DNA of 64,000 nucleotides from Jilunia laotingensis (lineage in GTDB: Bacteria; Bacteroidota; Bacteroidia; Bacteroidales; Bacteroidaceae), in the NCBI RefSeq assembly GCF_014385165.1, contig NZ_JACRTF010000001.1, forward strand, positions 2,790,001 through 2,854,000, written 5' to 3'. A program made the position numbers and the translations under genes. The notes under the pieces are model-generated. The model had not been told where the DNA came from. It worked only from the letters and a program-made list of their open reading frames with translations, and did no database searches. Every line of letters begins with the position of its first letter. Positions within the stretch are counted from its first letter, which is position 1. Below, one piece after another: positions 18,019 through 27,067 of this stretch.

Positions 18019-20871
18019 ATGAAGAAATTACTATCTCTGCCTCCGAATCTTGTAGATTGTTTCCATGAACTGGAAGGCGTGGAGGCTTCCGAATGGTTTT
18101 GTACTTCCGACCCCGTAGGTGCGAAGTTAGGTTCGGGAGGGGGAACGACTTGGCTATTGCAGGCCTGCCACGAATATGATGCTAATCAAGATTCTTTTTC
18201 CACTTGGTTGGGCAGTGAAAAACGAATCTTGCTCCATGCCGGGGGACAGAGCCGCAGACTGCCGGGGTATGCTCCTTCGGGCAAGATATTAACCCCGATA
18301 CCTGTTTTTAGCTGGGAGAGAGGGCAGAAGCTTGGCCAGAATTTGCTTTCGTTGCAACTTCCTTTGTACGAAAGAATTATGAATATGGCTCCCGAGAAAG
18401 TGCATACGTTGATAGCCAGTGGAGATGTCTATATTCGTTCGGAAAAACCGTTGCAGGAGATTCCTGAAGCCGATGTGATTTGTTATGGACTTTGGGTGAA
18501 CCCTTCATTGGCTACTCATCATGGCGTGTTTGTTTCCGACCGGAAGACTCCGGATGTACTCGACTTTATGTTACAAAAGCCTTCTCTTGCCGAACTGGAA
18601 GGATTGGCAAAGACACATCTTTTTCTGATGGATATCGGTATCTGGTTGCTAAGCGACCGTGCCGTGGAGTTGTTGATGAAACATTCCAGGAAGAAAGATT
18701 CCGGCAATATCACTTTTTATGATCTTTATTCGGACTATGGACTGGCACTGGGTAGCCAACCGAAAGTAAAAGATGAAGAATTGAACAGTCTTTCGGTTGC
18801 TATCTTGCCTTTACCGGGTGGGGAGTTTTATCATTATGGCACCAGCCGGGAATTGATATCCTCTACATTGGCTGTTCAGGAGAAAGTCCGCGATCAACGT
18901 CTCATCATGCATCGGAAAGTGAAGCCGAATCCGGCCATTTTCGTTCAAAACTCTTCCACCAATATTGCATTCTCAACTGCGAATGAAAACTTGTGGATTG
19001 AAAATAGCTATGTGGGTAAAGGCTGGCGGTTAGGTTCCCGGCAGATTATAACCGGAGTACCGGAAAATGATTGGAAGATTCGTTTACCGGACGGAATCTG
19101 CCTAGATGTGGTTCCTATGGGTGACAAAGGCTTTGTTGCGCGTCCTTACGGCTTGGATGATGTTTTCAAAGGTGATATATACGCGCCCCATACCAGTTTT
19201 ACCGGGATACCTTTTGAAGAATGGATGTCACGGCGAAACATTACACGTGATGATATTCCAGGATGTACGGATGATTTACAGGCTGCATCTATTTTTCCTT
19301 TAACGGAATCGGTAGACGATCTTGGCGTGCTTCTCCGATGGATGACTTCGGAACCTGAACTGGTGGAAGGACGTATGTTATGGTTGAATGCTCAAAAAAT
19401 CTCTGCGGATGAAATCTCTGCAAGTGCCAATTTGCAACGTTTGTATACACAGCGCGCTGCTTTTCGCCGGAACAATTGGAAAGCACTGTCTGCTAATTAT
19501 GAGAAGAGTGTTTTTTATCAGCTTGATTTGGAAGATGCTGCACATGAATTTGTAAAACAGGGACTTGATACTCCGCGGGTTTTGCCGGAGGATGCATCGC
19601 AAATGTTGCAAATGCACAACCGTATGTTCCGGGCACGTATCATGGAACTGGAAGGTAAACCGGAGGCGAAGGAAGAGGGAAACGCTGCTTTCGACCTTTT
19701 ACGTAACGGACTATTGGGAGAGGTTTGCAAGCAGAAATGTCAACCGAAGCTGAATGTTTATTCCGATCAGATTGTGTGGGGACGAAGTCCTGTGCGCATT
19801 GATGTTGCCGGAGGTTGGACGGATACTCCTCCCTATTCGCTTTATTCCGGTGGGAATGTCGTAAACCTGGCCATTGAGTTGAATGGGCAGCCTCCTTTGC
19901 AGGTGTATGTCAAGACATGCAAGGAACCGCATGTCGTGCTTCGTTCCATAGATATGGGGGCGATGGAAATTGTGAATACCTACGATGAGTTACAGGATTA
20001 TTGTAAAATAGGTTCTCCTTTCTCCATTCCTAAAGCGGCTTTGGCTTTGGCAGGGTTCTTGCCGCAATTTTCTGAGGGAAGCTATGGTTCGTTAAGGGAA
20101 CAATTAGAGGCTTTCGGTGCTGGAATAGAAGTCACTTTGCTTGCTGCCATACCTGCGGGATCAGGATTGGGTACAAGTTCCATTCTTGCCTCTACCGTGT
20201 TGGGTGCCATTAATGATTTTTGTGGTCTGGCATGGGATAAGAATGAAATATGCCGTTGCACGTTGGTTCTGGAACAACTGCTTACTACGGGTGGGGGTTG
20301 GCAAGATCAGTATGGTGGAGTCTTTTCCGGAGTGAAGTTGCTGCAAACGGAAGCCGGCTTTGACCAGACTCCATTGGTGCGTTGGTTGCCCGACCAACTT
20401 TTCACTGCCCCAGAGTACAGAGACTGCCATTTGTTGTACTACACCGGAATCACCCGTACTGCGAAAGGCATATTGGGAGAGATCGTTCGTTCCATGTTCC
20501 TCAATTCCGGTAAACACCTTGCCTTGCTTTCGGAGATGAAAGTCCATGCGATGGATATGAACGAGGCTATTCTACGTGGAAACTTCTCTGGTTATGGCAG
20601 ACTAATAGGAAAAACCTGGTTGCAGAACAAAACGCTGGATACCGGAACGAATCCACTGGAAGTGGAGAGTATAATCCGCTTGATAGAAGATTATACACTG
20701 GGGCATAAGTTGCCTGGAGCAGGTGGTGGCGGTTATCTTTATATGGTGGCGAAAGATCCTCAGGCGGCTGTCTGCATCCGTCGTATATTAACGGAATATG
20801 CTCCTAATCCTCGGGCACGTTTTGTTGATATGACTTTATCGGATAAAGGATTGCAAGTGTCGAGGAGTTAG
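18019..20871 (+). CDS. fkp: Bifunctional L-fucokinase / GDP-fucose pyrophosphorylase
   Basis: The protein has 950 residues, the length of Bacteroides Fkp. The N-terminal half is an L-fucose-1-phosphate guanylyltransferase with the nucleotide-binding loop HAGGQSRRLPGYAPSGKI (about 74-91). The C-terminal half is a GHMP kinase. It carries WGRSPVRIDVAGGWTDTPP (about 588-606), the ATP loop PAGSGLGTSSILAS (about 712-725) and KLPGAGGGGYLYMV near the end. It makes GDP-fucose from salvaged fucose in two steps for capsule and glycoprotein fucosylation. It lies 43 bp after the HTCS stop and could be read through from it, but a metabolic link to fructan is not evident. Confidence 0.95.
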   Translation: MKKLLSLPPNLVDCFHELEGVEASEWFCTSDPVGAKLGSGGGTTWLLQACHEYDANQDSFSTWLGSEKRILLHAGGQSRRLPGYAPSGKILTPIPVFSWERGQKLGQNLLSLQLPLYERIMNMAPEKVHTLIASGDVYIRSEKPLQEIPEADVICYGLWVNPSLATHHGVFVSDRKTPDVLDFMLQKPSLAELEGLAKTHLFLMDIGIWLLSDRAVELLMKHSRKKDSGNITFYDLYSDYGLALGSQPKVKDEELNSLSVAILPLPGGEFYHYGTSRELISSTLAVQEKVRDQRLIMHRKVKPNPAIFVQNSSTNIAFSTANENLWIENSYVGKGWRLGSRQIITGVPENDWKIRLPDGICLDVVPMGDKGFVARPYGLDDVFKGDIYAPHTSFTGIPFEEWMSRRNITRDDIPGCTDDLQAASIFPLTESVDDLGVLLRWMTSEPELVEGRMLWLNAQKISADEISASANLQRLYTQRAAFRRNNWKALSANYEKSVFYQLDLEDAAHEFVKQGLDTPRVLPEDASQMLQMHNRMFRARIMELEGKPEAKEEGNAAFDLLRNGLLGEVCKQKCQPKLNVYSDQIVWGRSPVRIDVAGGWTDTPPYSLYSGGNVVNLAIELNGQPPLQVYVKTCKEPHVVLRSIDMGAMEIVNTYDELQDYCKIGSPFSIPKAALALAGFLPQFSEGSYGSLREQLEAFGAGIEVTLLAAIPAGSGLGTSSILASTVLGAINDFCGLAWDKNEICRCTLVLEQLLTTGGGWQDQYGGVFSGVKLLQTEAGFDQTPLVRWLPDQLFTAPEYRDCHLLYYTGITRTAKGILGEIVRSMFLNSGKHLALLSEMKVHAMDMNEAILRGNFSGYGRLIGKTWLQNKTLDTGTNPLEVESIIRLIEDYTLGHKLPGAGGGGYLYMVAKDPQAAVCIRRILTEYAPNPRARFVDMTLSDKGLQVSRS

Positions 20872-20895
20872 TACAAAACGGTATTGACAAAATAG

Positions 20896-20978
20896 CACCC
20901 TTACTACAGTTTGAACTGCACTCCTAAAGTTTTGTATCTAACTTTTGGGGTGCAGTTCATCATTTTGTAGTGAGGGTG
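20896..20978. terminator. Long imperfect inverted repeat after fkp
   Basis: Arms of about 36-39 bp (20896-20931 and 20940-20978) have an 8-nt loop. Long matching blocks are GAACTGCAC and AAAGTT, and the outer ACTACA/CACCCT segments also pair with a few mismatches. It lies between the convergent fkp and LruC genes and is probably a bidirectional terminator. Confidence 0.65.
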
Positions 20979-21042
20979 ATGTTCTTATAAATCCAAGGCT
21001 TTTAGGAAGAACCTTGTTTTTTCTTTATTTCATAATCGTTGG

Positions 21043-22320
21043 TTAATTCAATGGCATTAACAAGTCCTTATTACTATTACCTTGTCCGTACCAGTTTGAA
21101 TCGTTCTGTCCTCCGCTGGTTGCCCATTTCTCAAAATTTTTATAAGCATCCAGGAAGTTTGCTTTTTCAATGGCTTGAGCCACATCGTCCGGAACTTTCA
21201 GTCCCCAGATTAGACGGTCTACACTGTAATAGTAGTTAGCTATATTGCCATCCAATGGAAGGATATTCTTATTATCTATAGGGTATTTGTAAGCTACCGG
21301 TTCATATCCACTCAAGTGGATTTCTGTTCCATTTTCGTGTGCCAGATAGAATTCAAAATCTTCGTCCTCCAGATTCCCTTTGATTATTACGGGTTCTTTT
21401 AACTCTATATATATGTTTATTTGAGGCAATTTATCGCTTGAGATAGCATATTCTTTTTCGGTATTGTAGTAATGGCTACCTGCTGGTTTGTGCAGATTGT
21501 CTGTTAATTCGCTGAGGTCGATAATTGTTTCTCCATTCTTACCTTCTATCAACTTTACTTCTGTGATTTTGGTATTGAAACTTTCATGAAGGCTGATAGA
21601 ACTGATATCAGCTCTCTTTAATCCGTGGATTCTTAAATAAGGACGGTAGTCCAATGAACCACCCATGGCTTTCAGACGGGCACCGATCTGCATAGCTTTC
21701 GTAGTGTAATTCTTATTGTTACCATTGCCAGTTTTTTCTACTTCGTATAATTGTACTTTATAATTCATTACGAAGTCATTGAAGTCATAATCTCCCAAAC
21801 CGGGGAATAAATCCTCGAACATGATTGTGCCCCAACCGTTTTTAGGATAATAAACCACATCGGATTGATCCGTTTTAATATCATTATTGTCTCGAGTTTG
21901 TACCATGGCTCTGGTATTTGAGGGCAATGCGATATTAATATTGCCGTTTCCGTTCAGAGAGGCAGATATTACCTTTTTCTGTCCATCACTTGTTTCGTAT
22001 TGAAAATACAGTTCGTTGACATAACTTGGCAAACTAAGTGACAGAGGAGCGTTTTCGGAATTTGTAGTGAACGAAGCGACTAATTCGCTTTCACTACAGC
22101 TTTTATCTAAATAGACAGAAATTGGAGTGTTGTTTGTTGTTGTGACAGTGCATTCGGCATTCTTTGTCATCTTCCAGTTAAAGTTTGACGGAATGTTCAA
22201 ATTTGCAACGGTGTGATCTTTTTCAGGCAGCTTATCTTCATCATACAGGTTTTTCTCACAAGAACTGAAGATTACAGTTCCTAAGAATAATGAGAGGAGG
22301 AGGAATTGATTCTTTTTCAT
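21043..22320 (-). CDS. LruC/DUF4842-domain lipoprotein
   Basis: I start the gene at ATG 22320 (MKKNQFLLLSLFLG), because upstream codons lack signal character and lie inside the likely leader. This gives 425 residues. The lipobox is IFSSC (Cys about 20). The N-terminal half holds beta-rich segments. The C-terminal half has FEDLFPGLGDYDFNDFVMNY followed by the GARLKAMGGSLDY block, which is typical of the LruC (DUF4842) domain of Bacteroidota cell-surface proteins. The DYDFNDF stretch looks like a calcium-binding acidic loop. The function is unknown, and a surface location is inferred from the lipobox and family. Confidence 0.8.
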   Translation of the reverse strand: MKKNQFLLLSLFLGTVIFSSCEKNLYDEDKLPEKDHTVANLNIPSNFNWKMTKNAECTVTTTNNTPISVYLDKSCSESELVASFTTNSENAPLSLSLPSYVNELYFQYETSDGQKKVISASLNGNGNINIALPSNTRAMVQTRDNNDIKTDQSDVVYYPKNGWGTIMFEDLFPGLGDYDFNDFVMNYKVQLYEVEKTGNGNNKNYTTKAMQIGARLKAMGGSLDYRPYLRIHGLKRADISSISLHESFNTKITEVKLIEGKNGETIIDLSELTDNLHKPAGSHYYNTEKEYAISSDKLPQINIYIELKEPVIIKGNLEDEDFEFYLAHENGTEIHLSGYEPVAYKYPIDNKNILPLDGNIANYYYSVDRLIWGLKVPDDVAQAIEKANFLDAYKNFEKWATSGGQNDSNWYGQGNSNKDLLMPLN

Positions 22321-22359
22321 ATTTTGTTTGTTTTGGTGATTGTTTGTTTTTAGATGTTG

Positions 22360-22391
22360 CAAAGGTGGAAATAATTTGTATATAAAGCAAA
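22360..22391 (-). promoter_or_regulatory. Probable promoter of the LruC lipoprotein
   Basis: Reading the minus strand: TTTG (22391-22388), a 20-bp spacer and CACCTTTG (22367-22360), one base off TAnnTTTG. It supports the start at 22320. Confidence 0.5.
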
Positions 22392-22477
22392 TAAAGTTGT
22401 ATATTTTATCCAAATAGGGGTGTTTTCTTGTTTGAATGACTCTTTTTCTCTACTTTAGTTGTTTGAATTGATAAGTT

Positions 22478-22813
22478 ATGAGAGATTACAAGGTAAACAA
22501 GGAGGCTATTTCCGAATCGTTCTGCGCTGAGGTCTATGAGATTGTACGTTCTGTTCCTGTGGGAAGGGTAACTACCTATGGGGAAATAGCTGCTTTACTT
22601 GGAAAACCGCAATGTTCACGTATGGTAGGTAAGGCACTGAAGCAGGTTCCTATGGAATTGGATTTGCCTTGTCATCGGGTAGTCAATGCTCAAGGTCGGT
22701 TGGTGCCCGGTTGGGAGGAGCAACGTGAGTTGCTCCTGAGTGAAGGCGTCCGCTTTAAGAAAAGCGGTTGCGTAGATCTGTCAGTTTATCGTTGGAAATT
22801 TGATAGTTTGTAG
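22478..22813 (+). CDS. MGMT-family DNA methyltransferase-like protein (single domain)
   Basis: The protein has 111 residues and covers only the C-terminal DNA-binding/active-site domain of O6-alkylguanine-DNA alkyltransferases. It has the helix-turn-helix region VPVGRVTTYGEIAALLGKP (about 25-43) and the active-site PCHRVV (Cys about 68). Because Cys is kept, it is not a classical alkyltransferase-like (ATL) protein, in which Trp replaces Cys. The N-terminal Ada/Ogt domain is absent. Its likely role is direct repair or recognition of alkylated guanine, and activity is not certain. It is convergent with the PAS gene. Confidence 0.85.
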   Translation: MRDYKVNKEAISESFCAEVYEIVRSVPVGRVTTYGEIAALLGKPQCSRMVGKALKQVPMELDLPCHRVVNAQGRLVPGWEEQRELLLSEGVRFKKSGCVDLSVYRWKFDSL

Positions 22814-22832
22814 CTATATTTTGTATGGATAG

Positions 22833-23165
22833 CTACTTCCTTATATAATGCGGCATTTCTGCGGGTATCTCCATGGAGATTTCTACCATGCCTCCTACGA
22901 CTTCGTCTTTTTTCCATGCGGTTTGATAGATCATCTTCCTAATGCCATTCTTTTCGATTGTATAAGAATTGGTACCACCTGTTTCCAGCATCTCCCTGAT
23001 TTTAGCTTGTGATTGCAGGTTGTGGCAATCGAACAGGTTCTTTCCGATCAGATCGCCATGTTTGGCAAATGTTTTGCAAGCTTTATCGTTCATAAACAGG
23101 ATAACTCCTTCAGTGTCGCAAACTGTTACGGCACAGTTCATTTCTTTTGCCCATTCGTACGTCAT
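22833..23165 (-). CDS. Stand-alone PAS-domain protein
   Basis: This 110-residue protein is essentially one PAS fold. CAVTVCDTEGVILFMNDKAC (about 11-30) is followed by LIGKNLFDCHNLQSQAKIREML, and the final strands end VVGGMVEISMEIP. No output domain is attached. It may sense a small ligand or redox state and act through another protein. The partner is not visible, and the nearest gene on the same strand is the pyruvate oxidoreductase upstream at 27035-23481. Confidence 0.75.
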   Translation of the reverse strand: MTYEWAKEMNCAVTVCDTEGVILFMNDKACKTFAKHGDLIGKNLFDCHNLQSQAKIREMLETGGTNSYTIEKNGIRKMIYQTAWKKDEVVGGMVEISMEIPAEMPHYIRK

Positions 23166-23425
23166 ATCATTCTTATTTTGAAGTTTTATTTAGTATTTAA
23201 AGTAATCAGTGGCATGCGTATTTTATGACTCATGTTCGACAGGAAAAACCAGCCGTGTTCATGGCGGATGTGTCAACATGGGTCGAACCATTGGCATTCA
23301 CAGATGATAGTGCCAGACAGACGGAAAGATATATAGTGTTGATCATTGTGATTTATCCGCTTGTGTGAGTTTGGGGACAAAAGTACGTTTTTTCCATAAA
23401 ATTCCATTCATGATCAAACAAAAAA
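23166..23425. other. Non-coding gap between PAS gene and PFOR
   Basis: About 260 bp hold no convincing gene. A minus-strand TACTTTTG (23385-23378) fits TAnnTTTG and could start a leader of about 200 nt for the PAS gene, but no TTTG stands at -33. Confidence 0.35.
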
Positions 23426-23455
23426 GAGTGGAAACCCTATAAAAGATTTCCACTC
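23426..23455 (-). terminator. Terminator of the PFOR transcript
   Basis: A 9-bp stem (23426-23434 with 23447-23455) has a 12-nt loop and is followed on the minus strand by a T-rich run (CTTTTTTG). It lies 25 bp beyond the PFOR stop. Confidence 0.75.
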
Positions 23456-23480
23456 CGTTTTATCTAGTAGTTCAAATTAC

Positions 23481-26400
23481 TTATTCGGCATTTCCCCAAG
23501 CTTGGTTAGCTAAACGCTTGTAGTTGTTGAAACGCCATTTTGCGTTGTCTTCAGCAGCCTGGAACAGCTCTTCTGCTTCGGCAGGATACTGTTTCATTAC
23601 AGACGCATAACGGACTTCGCCTTTCAGGAAGCCTTTGAAGTCATCCCAGTTCGGCTCTTTGCTATCCAACTGGAACGGGTTCTTTCCTTCTGCTTCCAAA
23701 GCAGGATTGTAACGCCACAAGTGCCAGTAACCGCACTTAACAGCCTTTTCTTCTTCTTCCTGGCTCTTGCCCATACCGGCTTTCAGACCGTGGTTGATAC
23801 ATGGAGCATAAGCGATGATGAGTGACGGTCCGGGATATGCTTCAGCTTCGCGGATTGCTTTCAGGGTTTGAGCTTGATCGGCACCCATAGCGATCTGTGC
23901 AACATAAACATAACCGTAAGTAGTAGCCATCAGACCGAGGTCTTTCTTACGTACGCGCTTACCGGAAGCAGCGAACTTGGCGATAGCACCTACCGGGGTT
24001 GCCTTGGAGGACTGTCCACCTGTGTTTGAATATACTTCTGTGTCCAAAACCAGGATGTTAACGTCCTTGCCTGAAGCGATAACATGGTCGAGGCCACCGT
24101 AACCGATATCGTAAGAAGCACCGTCACCACCGATGATCCATTGACTGCGTTTTACAAGATATTGAGTCAAGCCTTTCAGTTCTTTGCTGATCGGACAACC
24201 GGCAGCGATACCTTGTTCGATGATTGCTTCGATCTGCGGAGCGAGTTCCTTAGTCTTGTCGGCATCGTTCATGTTTTCGATCCATGCTTTCAATACTTCC
24301 TTGGCTTCGGCTGGCGCATTGTCTTGAGACAAGATCTCGTTGAACAACTTCACGATACGGGCACGCATCTTTTCGTTGGCCAGTTCCATACCCAAACCAA
24401 ATTCGCAGAAGTCTTCGAACAGTGAGTTTGCCCATGCGGGACCATGACCGTTTTCATTCTTGGTATACGGAGTTGAAGGTACCGAACCGGAGTAGATAGA
24501 AGAACATCCGGTAGCGTTAGCAACCATCTGTCGGTCACCGAACAACTGGGAAATCAGTTTGACGTACGGAGTTTCACCACAACCGGAGCAAGCACCGGAG
24601 AACTCGAACAACGGAGTTGCGAACTGAGAGTTCTTCACATTGGCTTTGATATCTACCAAATGTTGTTTGGTTTTCACGTTGTCTGCACAGTAAGTCCAGT
24701 TGTCTGCTTGAGCCAGCTGGCTTTCGAGATGCTTCATGGTCAATGCCTTTCCGCCCTTTTTCGGGTTGCCCGGACAGATGTCGGCACAGTTGCCGCAACC
24801 CAGACAGTCGAGAACGTCTACCTGAATACGGAAAGTCATGCCATCGAATGCCTTACCTACCGCTTTCAGTGATTCGAAGTTGGCACCCTTCTGTTCTTCC
24901 GCATCGAGTACGAACGGACGGATAGAAGCGTGAGGACAAACGTAAGCACATTTGTTGCACTGGATACAGTTTTCCGGATTCCATTCCGGTACGAAAGCAG
25001 CTACACCACGTTTTTCGTATTTAGCTGTTCCTTGGTACCATGTGCCGTCTTCGATTCCCTTGAATGCAGATACCGGCAGTAAGTCACCGTCTTGTGCGTT
25101 GATCGGACGAACCACCTCGTTGATGAATGCCGGGTCGTTGTTTTCAACTTTGGCATCATCGGGAAGATTTGCCCAAGCCGGATCGACGGTCAGTTGTTTG
25201 TATTCGCCACCACGGTCAACGGCTGCATAATTCTTGTTAACAATGTCTTCGCCCTTCTTACCGTAAGACTTAACGATGAATTTCTTCATCTGTTCTACAG
25301 CCTGTTCTACAGGGATTACACCTGTGATACGGAAGAATGCGGACTGAAGGATCGTGTTGGTACGGTTGCCCAAACCGATTTCTTGTGCGATCTGAGTGGC
25401 ATTGATATAATATACGGAGATATTGTTCTTTGCGAAATACTTCTTCACGCGGTTCGGCAGGTTCTTGGCCAACTCTTCGCCTTCCCAGATAGTGTTCAGG
25501 AGGAATGAGCCGTTTTTGCGCAGTCCGCGTGTTACATCGTACATGTGCAGGTAAGCCTGAACGTGGCAAGCTACAAAGTTCGGGGTATTCACCAGATAGG
25601 TAGAACGGATCGGTTCGTCACCGAAACGCAAGTGAGAGCAGGTGAAACCTCCGGACTTCTTAGAGTCGTAAGAGAAGTATGCCTGGCAGTGTTTGTCGGT
25701 GTTGTCACCGATAATCTTGACTGAGTTCTTGTTGGCACCTACAGTACCGTCAGCACCCAAACCGTAGAATTTAGCTTCGAACATACTTTCACCGCCCAAT
25801 GCGATCTCTTCTTCTTGTGGAAGAGAAGTGAAAGTAACATCGTCTATGATGCCGATAGTGAAGTGATTCTTCGGCATTGGCATGGCGAGGTTTTTGAATA
25901 CGGAGATGATCTGAGCAGGAGTAGTATCCTTAGAACCCAAACCGTAACGGCCTCCAACGATGACCGGAGCGTTTTCGGCACCGTAGAAGCAGTCTTTAAC
26001 ATCCAGGTACAGCGGTTCACCGTTAGCACCCGGTTCTTTTGTGCGGTCAAGAACTGCAATGGTCTTGGCGGTCTTAGGTACGGCAGCCAGGAAGTGCTTA
26101 GCCGAGAACGGACGGTACAGGTGAACTGCAACCAGACCCACTTTCTCGCCTTTGCTTGTCAGGTAGTCGATTGCTTCGCGGGCAGCTTCCGTTACGGAAC
26201 CCATCGCGATGATTACGCGGTCGGCATCTTCTGCTCCGTAATAGTCGAACAAACCATACTTGCGGCCGGTGATTTTGGAGATTTCATTCATATATTCTTC
26301 TACGATGCCCGGGACTGCCTCATAGAAGTTGTTGCATGATTCGCGGTGTTGGAAGAAATGATCGGGATTTTCAGCCATACCGCGGGCAACCGGATTCATC

Positions 26401-27035
26401 GGGTTCAATGCACGGGCACGGAATTCAGCCAAGGCTTCCTGGTCGATCAGCGGAGCAAGGTCTTCATTTTCCAGCATTTCTATCTTCTGGATCTCGTGTG
26501 AAGTACGGAAACCGTCGAAGAAGTTCATGAACGGAACACGGGCTTTGATGGTAGAAAGGTGGGCAACACCTGCCAAGTCCATAACTTCCTGTACGGAACC
26601 TTCTGCCAACATGGCGAAGCCGGTCTGACGTGCAGACATTACATCCTGATGGTCGCCGAAGATACACAGTGCATGAGAAGCCAGCGTACGAGCCGATACG
26701 TGGAACACGCAAGGCAGGAATTCTCCGGCAATCTTATACATATTAGGAATCATCAAAAGAAGTCCCTGCGAAGCAGTGTAAGTAGATGTCAGCGCACCAG
26801 CCTGAAGCGATCCGTGAACTGCCCCTGCAGCACCTCCTTCAGATTGCATTTCTTGTACCAATACCGTTTCGCCGAAGATGTTTTTACGTCCTGCGGCAGC
26901 CCATTCGTCTACATATTCAGCCATTGTAGAGGAGGGAGTGATCGGGTAAATTGCAGCTACTTCCGAGAACATATACGAGATATGTGCGGCAGCCTGGTTA
27001 CCATCACAAGTGATGAATTTCTTCTGTTTAGTCAT
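23481..27035 (-). CDS. nifJ: Pyruvate:ferredoxin (flavodoxin) oxidoreductase
   Basis: This 1184-residue single-chain PFOR converts pyruvate and CoA to acetyl-CoA and CO2, passing electrons to ferredoxin, a central step of anaerobic fermentation. Domains in order are pyruvate-binding N-terminal (ITPSSTMAEYVDEWAA), transketolase-like II, the gamma domain with GLGSKDTTPAQI, two 4Fe-4S motifs (CIQCNKCAYVCPH about 690 and CLGCGNCADICPG about 745), and the TPP-binding domain (CSGCGETPYV about 820, GDGASYDIGYGG, then NTGGQSSKATP). The length is normal. Only 32 bp separate it from the upstream ATPase gene, without a visible promoter, so some transcription may come from that gene or from inside it. 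Confidence 0.97.
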   Translation of the reverse strand: MTKQKKFITCDGNQAAAHISYMFSEVAAIYPITPSSTMAEYVDEWAAAGRKNIFGETVLVQEMQSEGGAAGAVHGSLQAGALTSTYTASQGLLLMIPNMYKIAGEFLPCVFHVSARTLASHALCIFGDHQDVMSARQTGFAMLAEGSVQEVMDLAGVAHLSTIKARVPFMNFFDGFRTSHEIQKIEMLENEDLAPLIDQEALAEFRARALNPMNPVARGMAENPDHFFQHRESCNNFYEAVPGIVEEYMNEISKITGRKYGLFDYYGAEDADRVIIAMGSVTEAAREAIDYLTSKGEKVGLVAVHLYRPFSAKHFLAAVPKTAKTIAVLDRTKEPGANGEPLYLDVKDCFYGAENAPVIVGGRYGLGSKDTTPAQIISVFKNLAMPMPKNHFTIGIIDDVTFTSLPQEEEIALGGESMFEAKFYGLGADGTVGANKNSVKIIGDNTDKHCQAYFSYDSKKSGGFTCSHLRFGDEPIRSTYLVNTPNFVACHVQAYLHMYDVTRGLRKNGSFLLNTIWEGEELAKNLPNRVKKYFAKNNISVYYINATQIAQEIGLGNRTNTILQSAFFRITGVIPVEQAVEQMKKFIVKSYGKKGEDIVNKNYAAVDRGGEYKQLTVDPAWANLPDDAKVENNDPAFINEVVRPINAQDGDLLPVSAFKGIEDGTWYQGTAKYEKRGVAAFVPEWNPENCIQCNKCAYVCPHASIRPFVLDAEEQKGANFESLKAVGKAFDGMTFRIQVDVLDCLGCGNCADICPGNPKKGGKALTMKHLESQLAQADNWTYCADNVKTKQHLVDIKANVKNSQFATPLFEFSGACSGCGETPYVKLISQLFGDRQMVANATGCSSIYSGSVPSTPYTKNENGHGPAWANSLFEDFCEFGLGMELANEKMRARIVKLFNEILSQDNAPAEAKEVLKAWIENMNDADKTKELAPQIEAIIEQGIAAGCPISKELKGLTQYLVKRSQWIIGGDGASYDIGYGGLDHVIASGKDVNILVLDTEVYSNTGGQSSKATPVGAIAKFAASGKRVRKKDLGLMATTYGYVYVAQIAMGADQAQTLKAIREAEAYPGPSLIIAYAPCINHGLKAGMGKSQEEEEKAVKCGYWHLWRYNPALEAEGKNPFQLDSKEPNWDDFKGFLKGEVRYASVMKQYPAEAEELFQAAEDNAKWRFNNYKRLANQAWGNAE

Positions 27036-27067
27036 AACTAAAATTAATATTTAAGTAAATAATTCAT

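Noticed and set aside
22321..22413. N-terminal extension of the LruC lipoprotein to 22413
   Set aside because: It would put 31 residues before a classical lipoprotein signal and overlap the promoter at 22360-22391.
25092..26339. Long plus-strand open frames opposite PFOR (and similar ones opposite purL and uvrA)
   Set aside because: They are shadows of conserved minus-strand genes, with no start signals and no recognisable proteins.
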